Part shown: positions 34,771-46,490 of the stretch, one piece after another
How the letters are laid out: each line of letters starts with the position of its first letter
How positions within the stretch are numbered: the stretch's first letter is position 1
Assembly: GCA_002682825.1 (NCBI GenBank)
Contig: NOKP01000002.1
Location: forward strand, 3,785,378 to 3,849,377
Length of the DNA: 64,000 nucleotides
DNA from: Neonectria sp. B-13
Taxonomy: Eukaryota > Ascomycota > Sordariomycetes > Hypocreales > Nectriaceae
Direction of reading: 5' to 3'
Program-made: the position numbers and the translations under genes
The notes under the pieces: generated by a model
Database searches by the model: none
Seen by the model: only the letters and a program-made list of their open reading frames with translations
Told to the model about the DNA's origin: nothing

Positions 34771-35650
34771 AGAGCGTAAAGAAGAGAGGCGATCAAAGTC
34801 AACAATGGGTACTTCGCACGTCTGTTTCTTTTTCGGAGTTCAGGGCAAGGCGAAGCCAGGCAGAGGTAGGCAGGGCTGGGTAGGGGAGCTTTATTAGGGT
34901 TTCAACCGTCAAACAGAACAGAAAAGGGCACGGCCAAGTTGAAGTACATAGTAGGCTGTACGAAGTGCGAAGGGGGGAGTGTGCAAAGTATCGGTAAAAG
35001 GTAGCGCCAGACTCAGAGAGAGAAGGGGAACGTCCGCAGCGCCACAGAGAGCCACAAGAGCCACGGGGGACGGGGGTCTAGGGCCACGGGGGGTACGGAG
35101 TTAGAGAAAGTGGGGAGAGCGAGGTGGGGAAAGGAGAGGTGGGGAGGCAAAGAAACGGCAAAAGTGAGAGGGAAATGGGAGAATGAACTAGATATCCGGA
35201 TGGAAGAGGTGTCTACGCAAAGATGATGGGCGTGGCAGGCGGCGGGCGTGGCAGGCGGCGGACGTGGCGGGCGTGTCAACTTGGCCTTCTTCCCGGGTGT
35301 ACATAGTACACCCATAGAACGTGCGAAGCAGGACAGTACAGAACAGGACAGTACGGTACCGAGTTGCGGATCCATTGTACCCTGAGATGGGGGATGCGAT
35401 GGGGCTTTGCCGCTGCATGGAACCCCCTACCTCCCTGCGAATCCCTCCCCCGGGGATCCATCGATCGGATGCGATCGAGAATCAGGAAGAAAAGAAAGAA
35501 AGGAAAAAAAACAAAAGACCGCGCAGAGCTGGGAGCAAGCTGAGGGCACGGGTGGACCAGTGGGGGGTGTCAGCCGTGGGCCGTGGTGGGGCACGCCCCT
35601 GCCCTGGTTCTGGGTCTGGTCATGGTTGGTTGCCTGGCCCCTGCCCTGGC

Positions 35651-35670
35651 TTGTCTTGTCTTGTCTTGTC
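35651..35670. repeat. TTGTC pentamer repeat
   Basis: Four tandem TTGTC units in a spacer, followed by degenerate CTGTC/CCGTG copies. Confidence 0.6.
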
Positions 35671-36254
35671 CTGTCCCGTGCCTTGCTGCTTGCCTTTTGC
35701 CCTTGCCTTTGCCCGGCGAGAATCCCAAGCTCCCCCAAAGCCAAGCTCCCGCTCCCATCGTGTGGGAGTGACTGGGGATAGTTCGACCGGGGTGGGGGGA
35801 GCAGGTGTGTCGGTGTGGGTGGGGCCATCTCCCCAGGGCAGCAGGGACATGGATTTTCCGACAGGGGGGACGGAGGGCAAGGGTCTTTTTCTTCCTGGTT
35901 TTTTTTTCTTGGGCTGGAAGGCAGAGCAGGAAATGCCAGTTGGGGGAAGGAGAGCAGAAACAGCATGGCAGCAGGACAAGCACAGAGCGTGCGAAGGAGC
36001 AAGGGCAGGGGCTCCACCAGGGGTCCAGCCAGAGGGCTACCTACTGTTTGTGCTGCAGTAAACCGCCTCTCAAACCCTCGTGACCTCATCATGACCTTCT
36101 CTCGGCCGCTCCCCCCTCGCAAGTGCTACCTTGTCGTCGTCTGCCACATGTATCTCCCTGGTCCCTCCTGCACCGCGTGTGTAGCTTGACGGGACATCCA
36201 ATCCATCCACCCTTTTGGCACTTTCGAGTCTCCCCAGTTCACCTCATGTCTCCC

Positions 36255-36324
36255 GAGTTCCAGTTCGAGTTCCAGTTCGCGCCCCCAAGCCCGAGTCTCC
36301 AGCCGAGTCTCCAGCCGAGTCCCA
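36255..36324. repeat. Short tandem repeats (GAGTTCCAGTTC x2; CCGAGTCTCCAG-type x3)
   Basis: Two different 12-14 bp units are repeated side by side in a CT-rich non-coding stretch. Confidence 0.6.
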
Positions 36325-36534
36325 ATCAAACAACCGTGTCAATCGCCATCTGTCGCATCGTCGCAGCCTTATCCATCGCACCACAAACTGCCCGCGCCCC
36401 CGAACCGCTCCTCTCACACAGTTGCGCCCTCATCCTATCTCACCACACCCTCGACCCTGCTGTTGCTCTATCACGGCGACTGCGTTTTCTCTTTTGGTTA
36501 CTTGTCGCAAGATTCCCTCGCATGTTTCTGATTA

Positions 36535-36548
36535 CCCCCCCCCCCCCC
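36535..36548. repeat. Poly-C run of 14
   Basis: Homopolymer of 14 cytosines in a spacer; its exact length may be uncertain for sequencing reasons. Confidence 0.8.
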
Positions 36549-38142
36549 TCTTATTCCCACGCCATTGCTGTTCTGAGTTCGCCTTCGTTGCCCTATCATC
36601 ATCTCGCCCGCAGCCATCTCGAACTGGCCAAGTGACCATCTCGCGCTACCTCCAGTGGTACCTGGACGCAAACGCACCCGTGTCACGACTGAGGCGCGTC
36701 AGCTCACAGATGCGAACGGAGCACTACTCCGGTTGTGCCTGGACCCTGACTTCCCACCACCACCCGCAATCTCGATCCCTCCTTTCCGTAATTACTACGT
36801 ATGTCAAAGACTAAGCTAGCGGTCATAGTGACGGAGGACGAGGTTGTACCAGCCCAGTCGGGGCCAAGAACCCCAAGGCCTCTTTGACCCCTCCAGGTCA
36901 CACAATAATGACGTCAACCTCATGACAGAAAGTCGTCAGTCTGGACCCTGACATCCTCATCCATCCAGCCCTCCTTGGTAGTCCGCATCTAACTTGGTGC
37001 GTACCATTTCAACCCTGAACTGTCCTGATATCAATATCGACCATTCGCAACATGCCGTGTTGCTGCCAGGGTTTTGCTCCCCGTCAACGTAGCCGCCCTC
37101 ACGAGGACCCCCCTGTTATTGAAATCTGTAATTCTGGGTCCGTTCTGACAACAAAGATCCGAAGGTCCCGTTCGGCAGAAGCATCAAGGGCTCGCCCAAA
37201 GAGCTTGAAGGCACGGATGGAGGGGTCAAGGATGGAGAGGCGGAGTCGCCGCGGAACCGGTTGATAATTGGCGGCGACGATCTCTGTCAGCATTGAATTA
37301 GGTTTCCCTTCTCATAAAGGTAAATCCGGGAGAGCCAACCAGAGACGGCACCGGCCTCATGGCGACAAGTGGCATTGAGGAGGGTTGGGCGTGTGTCGAA
37401 GGAAGCAAAAGAGCTTGAGCCCCCTTAGGGTACAGTCACAGTGCCTCGGACCCCTCCATCAACTTCAAGGAGCAAAGCGTCCCCCTTCCACTATCGGCCT
37501 CTGTGCGCGTTTGCGGGCGCCGAGAACGGCACGGTGAGAACTGAGGACCGTTGATTGAGGCGGACGAGGAGGAGGAGCCAGCGGCGGGAAACCCCCCCTT
37601 CTCGTCTAACAGTATCCGAACGAAAGGTGCGGAGTAGGAAGGACGTCGAGCGTGCTAAGTTAGTGGACACTTTACAAAGGGTCGACACTGAAATAGCAAG
37701 GTGGAGACAGCGGGGGCGGGCGCCGGGCAGCAAGTCCCCTGGGCGTTTGATGCTCCAAGGGTCGCTCTCGCAGGGTCCATTCACAAGTTCAGGGCTGGCT
37801 CCGGGCCCTTCTGGCCACTCAGGTCCGGGGCGGCGCCAACCAATAATCGAGGAGATCGGTAGGGGGACAAGGCGGGTGGGCAGTTGGCTGGCGCCGCGCC
37901 AACACAAGCAAGCATTGTCTGCAGATGGAACCGGGCATCATCATTGATCATTAATCACGGGGGGGTCTCTTTTTTTCTTTCAAGAACGCGCCAGCAAGCA
38001 AAAAACGACGCCAACGCCAAAGCCAGAGCCAGTGTCAGTTGCCAAAAGAGCGCAGGAGACACGATACGACATAGACTTGTAATGTCTATGCAATCTGCAA
38101 TCCGCGGTCCACACTCCGCAATCCGCATTCAGCAATCCCGTC

Positions 38143-38176
38143 GGCTTCGCCTTCGCCTTCGCCTTCACCTTCGCCA
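38143..38176. repeat. CTTCGC hexamer repeat
   Basis: About five units of CTTCGC with one C-to-A change, in non-coding DNA. Confidence 0.7.
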
Positions 38177-39026
38177 CTCGCCGAGGCCCGGGACTCCAAG
38201 CTCGGGGCGAAACGAAACGGAAGGGGAAAAAGCCCACCTGCCCGCTTAGGCTTCTTTTACGTATCTTGATGCTTGGAAAATGGCTCTATGCTGTGTGCTC
38301 TCCGTCTAGTCTGCGCCAACTCACCTTTTTAATGGCTCACATGCGCAATTGTCGAGGAGCATCGCATCAAAGGGAAAGGAAAAAGCTGCACACTCTATGT
38401 CTCTCCGGCTGCCTTCGCCGCCCTCCGCTTCCCATTGCGCCTGGCTCTTTGGCGCGGAGAAAGGCCCCAGGCCCGACGGTCGGGTTACCTTGGGAGGCTT
38501 GGAGGCTTGGGGCTAAGTTGAAGCCTTGCACGTTCCAAGGTTTGGAGGCAAGGGTCCCTCCCTTAAACCCTATCATTGGTCAACCTTGACCAAACCCGAC
38601 TGGGTAAGCAGCCTCGGTACGTACTGCACATCCACTTGCTACTACTACTCCATATCTTGTATCACGGCACCATGTGCAGGTAACACTCTGTGCTACCACA
38701 ACACTACGTACCATGTACGCTGCGCGCCCGCACGCACCCAGCTGTGCCACGGATCCCTCCCTAATACCCTTGGCATCGCCTTACCCTGTCGACTGTTTGC
38801 ATTACCCTGACAAAGAACACTTGACAGTGTTGGAATGTCACTCGCAGCACTAGAGCCACCTCCTCCTGGGTGGCAGCTGGAGGAGAATGCAATTCTTGCA
38901 CAACACCATGACACCGGGCCCCCGCAAACATGGTTTTCTTGTCCTCTTCCCCGCCCTCAGCCTCTCCTCCTTTGTCCTACTCCCATGACGGCAATTTGAC
39001 CATTGCAGCGTTCTCCCAAGTTGCCA

Positions 39027-39050
39027 GGATACCGGGATACCGGGATACCG
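39027..39050. repeat. Three perfect copies of GGATACCG
   Basis: A 24-bp perfect 8-mer tandem repeat in a spacer. Confidence 0.75.
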
Positions 39051-41633
39051 TTGTCGTGAGACGTGCACCCTTCCCATGCCTTGGGATTGGGTCACACCTC
39101 CGGCCAATTTGCTCCGGGCCTGTTGTCGCCTCTTTTCATTTTCATTTTCAGGGTCCTGGTTTCGTTGCGTGTTCACCCTTTCGAGTTGACGGAAAAGCCG
39201 ACCATAGCACGTCAAAAACAAAACCGTCACCACCCTCAGCTGCCGCTTGTCTGCTGCCGCTTGTCTGTCGAACAGCAAGCTTGATGCGGTTTCATGCAGC
39301 GCCCGCAAAACAAACCTCTGCCCCCCGACCCTCCCATTCCAAGTGAAGTGCGAAGTATGCAAGTACGAATATGTATCTACCACCTACGTGCAAATACTCA
39401 AAGCAGTGAGTGGCCTGCGAATATGTAGGTACAGTCAAAAAGAGCACGACCAGGTTCAATGCAGCCTCGAACTCAGAAAAACCCCCTGTGAACCACATGG
39501 TTCCATGGTGGCAACAGATGTCGAGATGGTTATGCACTCAGCAACCGGCAATTCAAGATTACAAACACCAAATCTGCCGACTTTGAAACTCTCCCGCGGG
39601 AGTCGGCCAGTCGCCGAGCAATTGCATGAGGTGTGAAAGGTTCCCTGTCGTCAACAATGGGTGGTCATTGCTTGCCTGCTTAGATCATGTCTTGTGTTCC
39701 CGACAAAAGTCGGGCCTCAACGTTGCAGAAACGCTGAGTGAGACCAACAAGGGCTAGCTTCGCGGACTCGGCTGCTTGGTTGGTATCTTGCATGACTTTG
39801 CTGGAACTCACCTACAGTTCTTCGCTGTACAATGTACAGCACGTGTAAAGCTGGGCCTACACGGCCACGATAGCGTCTCAAAGCTGCCAATGCTCTCCGC
39901 TCTCCGCTATCCGCTACGGGGACAAGACAACTAGGGATGGGCGGACGACTGGGAGGGGGTGCAACCAAGCAGAAAGGGCCCGAATCCAGAGCAAAAGGAA
40001 GCCAAGACTCCAAAGCGAGGGCCCCCAAGAGCCCTGAAGCTCCAAGTTTGGTGGCAGAACGACTGACGGACCCGGTTTCCAGGATATCGGGGTCCCATCC
40101 TGGCATCCATGCGCGCGTCCCACTGTCCATGGCGCCTACATAGAGTCAACGATGTTTGCTCCAGATCTCAACTTGGGCTGGGGATCGGGCTTTTGCGTGG
40201 CCAGGCTTAGCTTGCATGCCTTGTGGATACTCGCCCAGCCTCACGCGGACCCTGTCCCGCGTTGGCGCGTGGACAGCTTGAACACCCCGGACCGACTTGG
40301 ACGAGACTCAGAACTTCAGACTCAGACAGATGGGCAAAGACAAGCCAAAGACGGGATTTTGTGTCCAGGTGTTTCTCACCATGTCGCCCATGTCCCACTG
40401 ATCGACAGACTACGTGTTCCATGGCAACCACGGCCAAGTCCATCTCGAGCCCTCCCTCGACCCTTAAAAAGTCCCCTGTCGAACACGCGGGCACTTTACT
40501 CCTCCCTGCAAAATGCGGTCAGTGGAGGAAGCGAAAGGGAAACCACCGAGTACCCCTCAAGCATCCGTCCTTCTTGGCATGGATTGTCAGGTACCGTCCA
40601 CACGGGGCAGCCCTGGGCAATCCGGCCGAGTCGGATATGGCCTTGGCAAGAGGTGAAGGGTTAGGGAATATTACTTACGACCAGCCTTATGACGTACTCA
40701 TCAGAGCCTCAACCAGCGTTGGCTCTTTAGCGGTCTAGTCCAAATGTGCTCCGGAAGAGGCTTACTCATCTCGATGCTCTCATGCGGACGCAACTGGGAT
40801 TTGCGCCCAAACCCCAAACCCCCAAAACCCGGTCTTTACATGATGTCATACTCCATACCTTGCTCCGACCCCCCGAAAACCACATCACGATCGATCTCCC
40901 CCTACTTCACAGATCAATGGCAACCTTCTATTGGGTCATTACGCTGCGCAATCCTATCATCGCTTCCTTCGAGGCCCACCACTCCCCTATCCGAATCCCG
41001 CCCTTACAAACCCAGGTTTCGTTCCGCATGACTTATGATGGTGTTTTGCTTCCAACAAGAGCCTCCTTCACACCGCAATGTGGTATTTCCCCTCCCATTT
41101 ACCGATTACCGCCATATCGGGAAACCCGTCACTGTCAACCCAACTGTCAACTGTCACCCGCACCACCGTCCTCCGGTCTGGTCCCAGCTCATGCAAAGCT
41201 ATCTTTGTGGGTAATCCACTCACGGCTGGACAGATAACGGACACATGCGGCTCGAGAACATGACTTGAAACCATGACCCTTGACGGGACACAAGTGGGTC
41301 GTCTAATATGCAATGTCCATTATGCCATCAGGCCGCAACGCTACGTTCTCAACCGCAGAGAATACTCGATCGATCGTTAGAATCAGCCGCTACGGCATGT
41401 GACGGAACATAACTCCTTCTAAGCCAGGATGTCCTTGGATCGAGATTTCGAGTCAAGCTAACGTTGATTTGAAAGAGCTCAATGTGTTGGCACCGACTAC
41501 GAACAACTCCTAGAACAGACAAAGACTTCCTTAACACGTTGCTTTGCCTGGTAGCCCGTGCTCATTCTCACGCCATATTCTTCGCGCCTATTTAGTTAGT
41601 GCCCAGGCGGTGTTCCTGGCTTCCTTAGACGCC

Positions 41634-41657
41634 GATGGTCGATGGTCGATGGTCGAT
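41634..41657. repeat. GATGGTC tandem repeat
   Basis: A 7-bp unit is repeated just over three times in a spacer. Confidence 0.65.
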
Positions 41658-42238
41658 GCTTTGGTGAAGCATTGTCTTCTACCGGTGAATGTCCTCCGGC
41701 GGTTAGGCATGCATGCCAAGCCCGTCCCGTCCCCCTTTCGTGTCAGGCCTACAGTACTGTAGTTGAGTATGTAGTCTAGTCTACTGCCACAAGCGGGTTG
41801 ATGTTACCCGCCGTTTTGAGACGTCGACATCCCACCTACTCAGACCCAATCATGCCTACCCTACATGATCCTCATGAATCAGGTCTGAATCAAGCATGCT
41901 CTCACGAGCTCAACATGGATTTCCGTGAGCTAAAGAAGCAAACGACAGGATAGACTATTGCTCATGTTTCAAATTGGATCATGATCCTTACTTCTTTATT
42001 AAAGCACAAAAATAGCTAGTTGCCCAACGAAGCCACGAGGAACACTCAACCTTGGTTGTTCTCCTGAACGCCTTTGTTCGCCGCAGTAATACCCACCCCT
42101 ATGACTGTATCGTCCCAGGTATACCTATCAAGATGACTCGCTGTAGTGGTGACGACAATGTCTATGGCGAGACCTCCTCCAAAGGTGATGTCCCACCTTG
42201 CCGACATCCCGCAACAGTTCCCTCCTAACCTGCCGTCA

Positions 42239-44137
42239 TCAGGACTTGCGCGGTGCCGGGGGTCCCATCTTCGTGGCCCCGGTGTCGACCCGCTTGGCCG
42301 CCGGCAGCGCCGGTACTTTGAACCCGCTGGCTGCGCCGCTGACCTGGGTGAAGGTGCCGCCCTTGAACCACCGGTCCTCTTCAGCCTTGCGCTTCTTGCT
42401 AAGCTCCGCCTGCATCTTGGGGTCGACAAGCTCGAGGCCCTGCACCGGCGTGAAGGCGAGCGACGACGCGGTGCCTCCCGTGGCTGAGCCCACCGTGCTG
42501 CCCACGCCCGAGGCCCGCAGGCCCTTGCCGCGAAGATCCATACCGGCCGCCTGGCCGAAGCTGCCGATGGACGAGGCAGCACCCCCAACCGAGCTGTTAG
42601 TACCCCAGCCCTTATTCTTGACCCCGAGTTTCGCCCTCGTGCGCTGGTCGACCTGGATGCCACGGATCCGGCCGTCGTTACTCTGTCCAATCATGCCCAT
42701 GCCCATCGTCGATTCGCCGGTGCCGTATCCAACCTCCTTCTCCTCCTTGCCAAAGGTCATCCTGTTCTGGGCCTTGCGCAGGTCAGTCATGGCGAGAGCC
42801 TCCTTGGCCTTGCGGGCCCGTCGTCCACCCCGCTTGCGTGAGGGTTTGTCGTCTGGCACTGGCAGCGCTCGCTGTCCCTTGTTTGGTGGCGGTTCCGTAA
42901 GCTTTTCCAGTCGCTCCAGGCAAGCAGATTTTAGATCCTCTCCCGTCGACCCATCGGCACTCGAGTGGATGCGATCAACTCGAGCTGCGAGAACGAGCTT
43001 GGCGGAAACAATTCTCATGGCCTGCTTCTTTAGGTCGTTGGGGATTCCCCGGATCATCTCTGAGTTGTAGAGGTATCCTTGCTGTCGAATACCGATGTTT
43101 GTTGCAAGACCAGACTGCTTCTTCTTGGAGCCCCAGGAGGGGATGTTGCAGGCTGGCGTCTTGGATAGGCCGGTGAGTCCACCCGCGGCGTTGAGGAGCT
43201 GCGCGGCTGTAAGTGAGCCGATGAGGGCGGTCAGGTTTGGAGCAAAGATGTTCATGCGCGACTGGACGTATTCCGTTAAAGTCTGCTTCGCCTTGTGGAG
43301 CGAGATGACCATGTGGCACGCCTGTATTACTCGCTGTAGCTCCTCGCCTATCATCTCGTGGCCCTTGGATGTCGTCGCCTCCACAGTTACAATCATGAGA
43401 GACGGACCGTCTAGCACGGACTTCAAGCTCGTTCTCAGGGGGTTGTCTGTCGAGGTCTGCAGCGCCTTAATGCTCTCCGAATCCATCGGACCGTTGCCGA
43501 GGATGGCCACCACCTTGGCGTACTCGAGGGGAGTCGTGACTAGTCTTTCCAGCTCTGGGAATCGAGTCGAGTAGTGGTCGCGAATGAATTTGTGCACCAG
43601 GACCACCTCACCGTCGATCATGGTTGACAGGCTGTTCGACTGGGTGAGGAGGTGGTACTCGGGATGGTCCTCGATGTTTCCGACCGTGGTGCTTTGCGTC
43701 TCGACTTGCGATCGATAGTGTGCGATTTTCTGCAGCGTCCGAACCAACACGTCAGGGCTATCCCTCAAGAGAAAAGATGTAAACGAATCGTCCATCAAGA
43801 CACGACCGCTGTGTCGGCGGCTGGGGGGAGTACTAACCTCAAGAACCGGCTCCAGGGTCTGCATCAGGCCTGCGACGCTGCGCACATCCTTGACCGCGCC
43901 GAGCTGCATCTTCTCGACCTTTGCCTTCGTGGCCTCTGCATCCTCGATGTCCTTCATATCGTTTTCCGACTTGTCGTAGAGTCGGTCGTCCTTTTCCTCT
44001 GCGTCACCGTCAACGTCCATAGCGTCGCGGTCGGCGTTGGACTCGTCCTCCTGAACGAGGCCATTGTTTTCGACATCCTCGGCCTCATCGCCGGAGCTGC
44101 CGAAGTCGTTGAGCAGGTCGTCTGCGACTGTCGTCAT
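42239..44137 (-). CDS. PRP31: U4/U6 snRNP splicing factor PRP31
   Basis: Two exons, 44137-43838 and 43729-42239, encode 596 residues. The whole interval is also one open frame because the 108-nt intron has no stop and is a multiple of three. The intron is inferred from a GTTAGT donor, a GCTGCAG acceptor and because LEPVLE|KIAHYRSQ restores the family alignment. The N-terminus is acidic. A NOSIC-type helical region follows, then the Nop domain (HKAKQTLTEYVQSRMNIFAP ... LTALIGSLTAAQLLNAAGGL), which clamps 15.5K protein and U4 RNA. The PRP31 C-terminal domain has RQQGYLYNSEMIRGIP, RRIVSAKLVLAARVD-like helices and PSRKRGGRRARKAKE. It bridges U4/U6 and U5 in the tri-snRNP. Head-to-head with CLF1, 322 bases apart. 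Confidence 0.93.
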   Translation of the reverse strand: MTTVADDLLNDFGSSGDEAEDVENNGLVQEDESNADRDAMDVDGDAEEKDDRLYDKSENDMKDIEDAEATKAKVEKMQLGAVKDVRSVAGLMQTLEPVLEVSTPPSRRHSGRVLMDDSFTSFLLRDSPDVLVRTLQKIAHYRSQVETQSTTVGNIEDHPEYHLLTQSNSLSTMIDGEVVLVHKFIRDHYSTRFPELERLVTTPLEYAKVVAILGNGPMDSESIKALQTSTDNPLRTSLKSVLDGPSLMIVTVEATTSKGHEMIGEELQRVIQACHMVISLHKAKQTLTEYVQSRMNIFAPNLTALIGSLTAAQLLNAAGGLTGLSKTPACNIPSWGSKKKQSGLATNIGIRQQGYLYNSEMIRGIPNDLKKQAMRIVSAKLVLAARVDRIHSSADGSTGEDLKSACLERLEKLTEPPPNKGQRALPVPDDKPSRKRGGRRARKAKEALAMTDLRKAQNRMTFGKEEKEVGYGTGESTMGMGMIGQSNDGRIRGIQVDQRTRAKLGVKNKGWGTNSSVGGAASSIGSFGQAAGMDLRGKGLRASGVGSTVGSATGGTASSLAFTPVQGLELVDPKMQAELSKKRKAEEDRWFKGGTFTQVSGAASGFKVPALPAAKRVDTGATKMGPPAPRKS

Positions 44138-44459
44138 GTTGGCGGTGGGTGGCAGATGAATGTGATGAATGGAAAATGATGAAGAAGATTAATGTTGAAT
44201 GCGACAAGTCGTGCCTGGGCGCAAGAGTTACAAATATCTGCCAGGCTGCAAGGCTGAAGAGACGCCACAGCAAAAACGCAGGTGCGCCACACTTCTAATC
44301 CTTATCGTCGACAGTTGGTCAGCCACATGTCCAATTTTTTGAGCCTTGTTCACGTCGCGCTTGGTCGTTGCCACTTCATCAACCACATCAACATCAGTTC
44401 CTACCCCGTTCATTTCCCTTCCATCTTCGATCCTCCGTCAGGGACGCCGGTCGCGCAAG
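44138..44459. promoter_or_regulatory. Shared divergent promoter of PRP31 and CLF1
   Basis: A 322-bp interval separates the two ATGs, which point away from each other. It must contain both leaders and promoters. No clear TATA box is present on either strand. Confidence 0.7.
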
Positions 44460-46490
44460 ATGGAGTCGTCTAGGGGACCCCCGAAGGTCAAGAACAAGGC
44501 GGCCGCGCCCGTCCAGATCAGCGCCGAACAGCTCCTTCGAGAAGCCGTCGACCGACAGGAAGTCGACATTCAGGCTCCGGCCCAGAGGTTTGCCGATCTC
44601 GAAGAGCTCCACGAGTACCAGGGCAGGAAACGCAAGGAATTCGAGGACTATGTGCGACGTAATCGGGTCAACCTCAACAACTGGATGCGATATGCGCAAT
44701 GGGAGCTGGAGCAGAAGGAGTTTGCGCGCGCCCGATCCGTCTTCGAGCGCGCACTCGATGTGCACCCCAATACCGTCCCGCTCTGGATTCGATACATTGA
44801 ATCGGAGATGAAGTCGAGAAACATCAACCATGCGCGAAACCTGCTCGACCGTGCCGTGTCTCGCCAGCCACGAGTCGACAAGCTGTGGTACAAGTATGTC
44901 TACATGGAGGAGATGCTCGGCAATATCCCTGGAACCCGACAAGTCTTCGATCGATGGATGCAGTGGCAGCCGGACGAGGCGGCATGGAGCGCATACATCA
45001 AGCTTGAGAAGCGATACAGCGAGTTCGACCGGGCCCGTGAGATCTTCCGGACCTTCACCATGGTCCACCCAGAGCCTCGTAACTGGATCAAGTGGGCCAA
45101 GTTTGAGGAGGAATACGGCACCAGCGACCTTGTTCGGGAAGTGTTTGGGACCGCCGTCGAGACTTTGGGCGATGAATTCGTTGACGAGAAGCTGTTCATC
45201 GCGTACGCCCGGTTTGAGGCTAAACTGAAGGAGTACGAGCGTTGCCGGGCTATTTACAAGTATGCCCTCGATCGCCTACCGCGATCCAAGGCAATGATCC
45301 TCCACAAGGCGTATACGACTTTCGAGAAGCAGTTTGGTGACAAGGATGGGGTGGAAGATGTCATCCTGTCGAAGAGAAGGGTGTATTACGAGGATCAGGT
45401 TCGAGAGAATCCCAAGAACTACGATGCCTGGTTCGACTACGCCAAACTGGAGGAATCTTCCCAGGATGTCGATCGCATCCGGGACGTCTACGAGAGGGCC
45501 GTTGCCCAGGTCCCACCGACGCAGGAGAAGCGCCATTGGCGGCGATACATCTATCTGTGGATCTTCTACGCCATCTGGGAGGAGATGGAGGGACGGGATG
45601 TGCAACGAACGCGGCAGATATACAACACATGCCTGGGGCTGATCCCCCACAAGAAGTTTACATTTGCCAAGATCTGGCTCATGGCGGCGCAGTTCGAGAT
45701 ACGACAGGGCGAGCTCACGGCGGCGCGGAAGCTTCTGGGGCGGGCCATTGGCATGTGCCCCAAGGACAAGATCTTCAACGGCTACGTCGACTTGGAGCGC
45801 AGACTCTTTGAGTTCGTGCGGTGCCGCACGCTGTACGAAAAGCACATTGAGTACAACGCGGCCAACTGCCAGACCTGGATCAAGTTCGCAGAGCTAGAGC
45901 GCGGCCTCGACGATCTAGAGCGCACGCGGGCCATCTTCGAGCTTGCAGTGCAACAGCCGCAGCTCGACATGCCGGAGCTGTTGTGGAAGGCGTACATCGA
46001 CTTCGAGGAAGAGGAGGGCGAGTACGAACGCACACGCGAGCTGTACGAGCGGCTGCTGGAGAAAACGGACCACGTCAAGGTCTGGATCAGCTACGCGCAC
46101 TTTGAGATCAACATCCCGGAGGACGACGAGGACGAAGAGGCGGAGGACGAACAGCCCGTCAGCGACGAGGCCAAGGCGCGGGCGCGCAAGGTGTTTGGGC
46201 GGGCGCACAAGAGCATGCGCGACAAGGACCTGAAGGAGGAGCGAGTGTCGCTGCTCAACGCGTGGCTGTCGTTTGAGCGGACGCACGGCAGCGAGGAGGA
46301 TATCGAGAGCGTGCAGAAGCAGATGCCGCGCAAGACGAAGCGCCGCCGCCGGCTCGACGACGATTCGTGGGAGGAGTACGTCGACTACATTTTCCCGGCC
46401 GACGACCAGCAGGCGACGAACCTGTCCAACGTCATGGCCCTGGCACAGAAGTGGAAGCAGCAGACGGGTGGCGACCTGTCGGGCGCGTGA
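44460..46490 (+). CDS. CLF1: Pre-mRNA-splicing factor CLF1 (Crooked-neck/Syf3, HAT repeats)
   Basis: A single exon of 676 residues, starting [20 protein letters not shown]. Almost the whole chain is HAT (half-a-TPR) repeats with the expected W..Y/A..E pattern: [70 protein letters not shown] units, and so on through about residue 560. An acidic stretch ([12 protein letters not shown]) interrupts the array. The C-terminus carries [20 protein letters not shown], the conserved tail of the family. Clf1 is a scaffold of the Prp19-associated/NTC spliceosome and helps tri-snRNP joining. The length fits fungal CLF1. An in-frame frame extends upstream to 44346 but without a better ATG. Confidence 0.96.
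   Translation: MESSRGPPKVKNKAAAPVQISAEQLLREAVDRQEVDIQAPAQRFADLEELHEYQGRKRKEFEDYVRRNRVNLNNWMRYAQWELEQKEFARARSVFERALDVHPNTVPLWIRYIESEMKSRNINHARNLLDRAVSRQPRVDKLWYKYVYMEEMLGNIPGTRQVFDRWMQWQPDEAAWSAYIKLEKRYSEFDRAREIFRTFTMVHPEPRNWIKWAKFEEEYGTSDLVREVFGTAVETLGDEFVDEKLFIAYARFEAKLKEYERCRAIYKYALDRLPRSKAMILHKAYTTFEKQFGDKDGVEDVILSKRRVYYEDQVRENPKNYDAWFDYAKLEESSQDVDRIRDVYERAVAQVPPTQEKRHWRRYIYLWIFYAIWEEMEGRDVQRTRQIYNTCLGLIPHKKFTFAKIWLMAAQFEIRQGELTAARKLLGRAIGMCPKDKIFNGYVDLERRLFEFVRCRTLYEKHIEYNAANCQTWIKFAELERGLDDLERTRAIFELAVQQPQLDMPELLWKAYIDFEEEEGEYERTRELYERLLEKTDHVKVWISYAHFEINIPEDDEDEEAEDEQPVSDEAKARARKVFGRAHKSMRDKDLKEERVSLLNAWLSFERTHGSEEDIESVQKQMPRKTKRRRRLDDDSWEEYVDYIFPADDQQATNLSNVMALAQKWKQQTGGDLSGA

Larger units (their letters stand above)
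33773..42238. other. 8.5 kb gene-poor region upstream of the FlbC-like gene
   Basis: No supported coding gene. The first ~1.2 kb is pyrimidine-rich on the minus strand and is probably the long flbC promoter/leader; a 69-codon ATG frame lies there at 34201-34410. Around 36060-36700 the plus strand is CT-rich like a leader, but no coding gene follows. The rest contains simple repeats and one CTTCGTAC octamer copy (34958) but no recognised transposon. Confidence 0.45.

Noticed and set aside
40223..40738. 171-codon plus-strand frame
   Set aside because: Composition is Pro/Arg/Ser with no domain, and a neighbouring frame (40152-40664) is equally long; most likely chance in GC-rich DNA.
43652..44179. 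175-codon plus-strand frame opposite PRP31
   Set aside because: It is antisense to the conserved PRP31 coding sequence and mirrors its codons.
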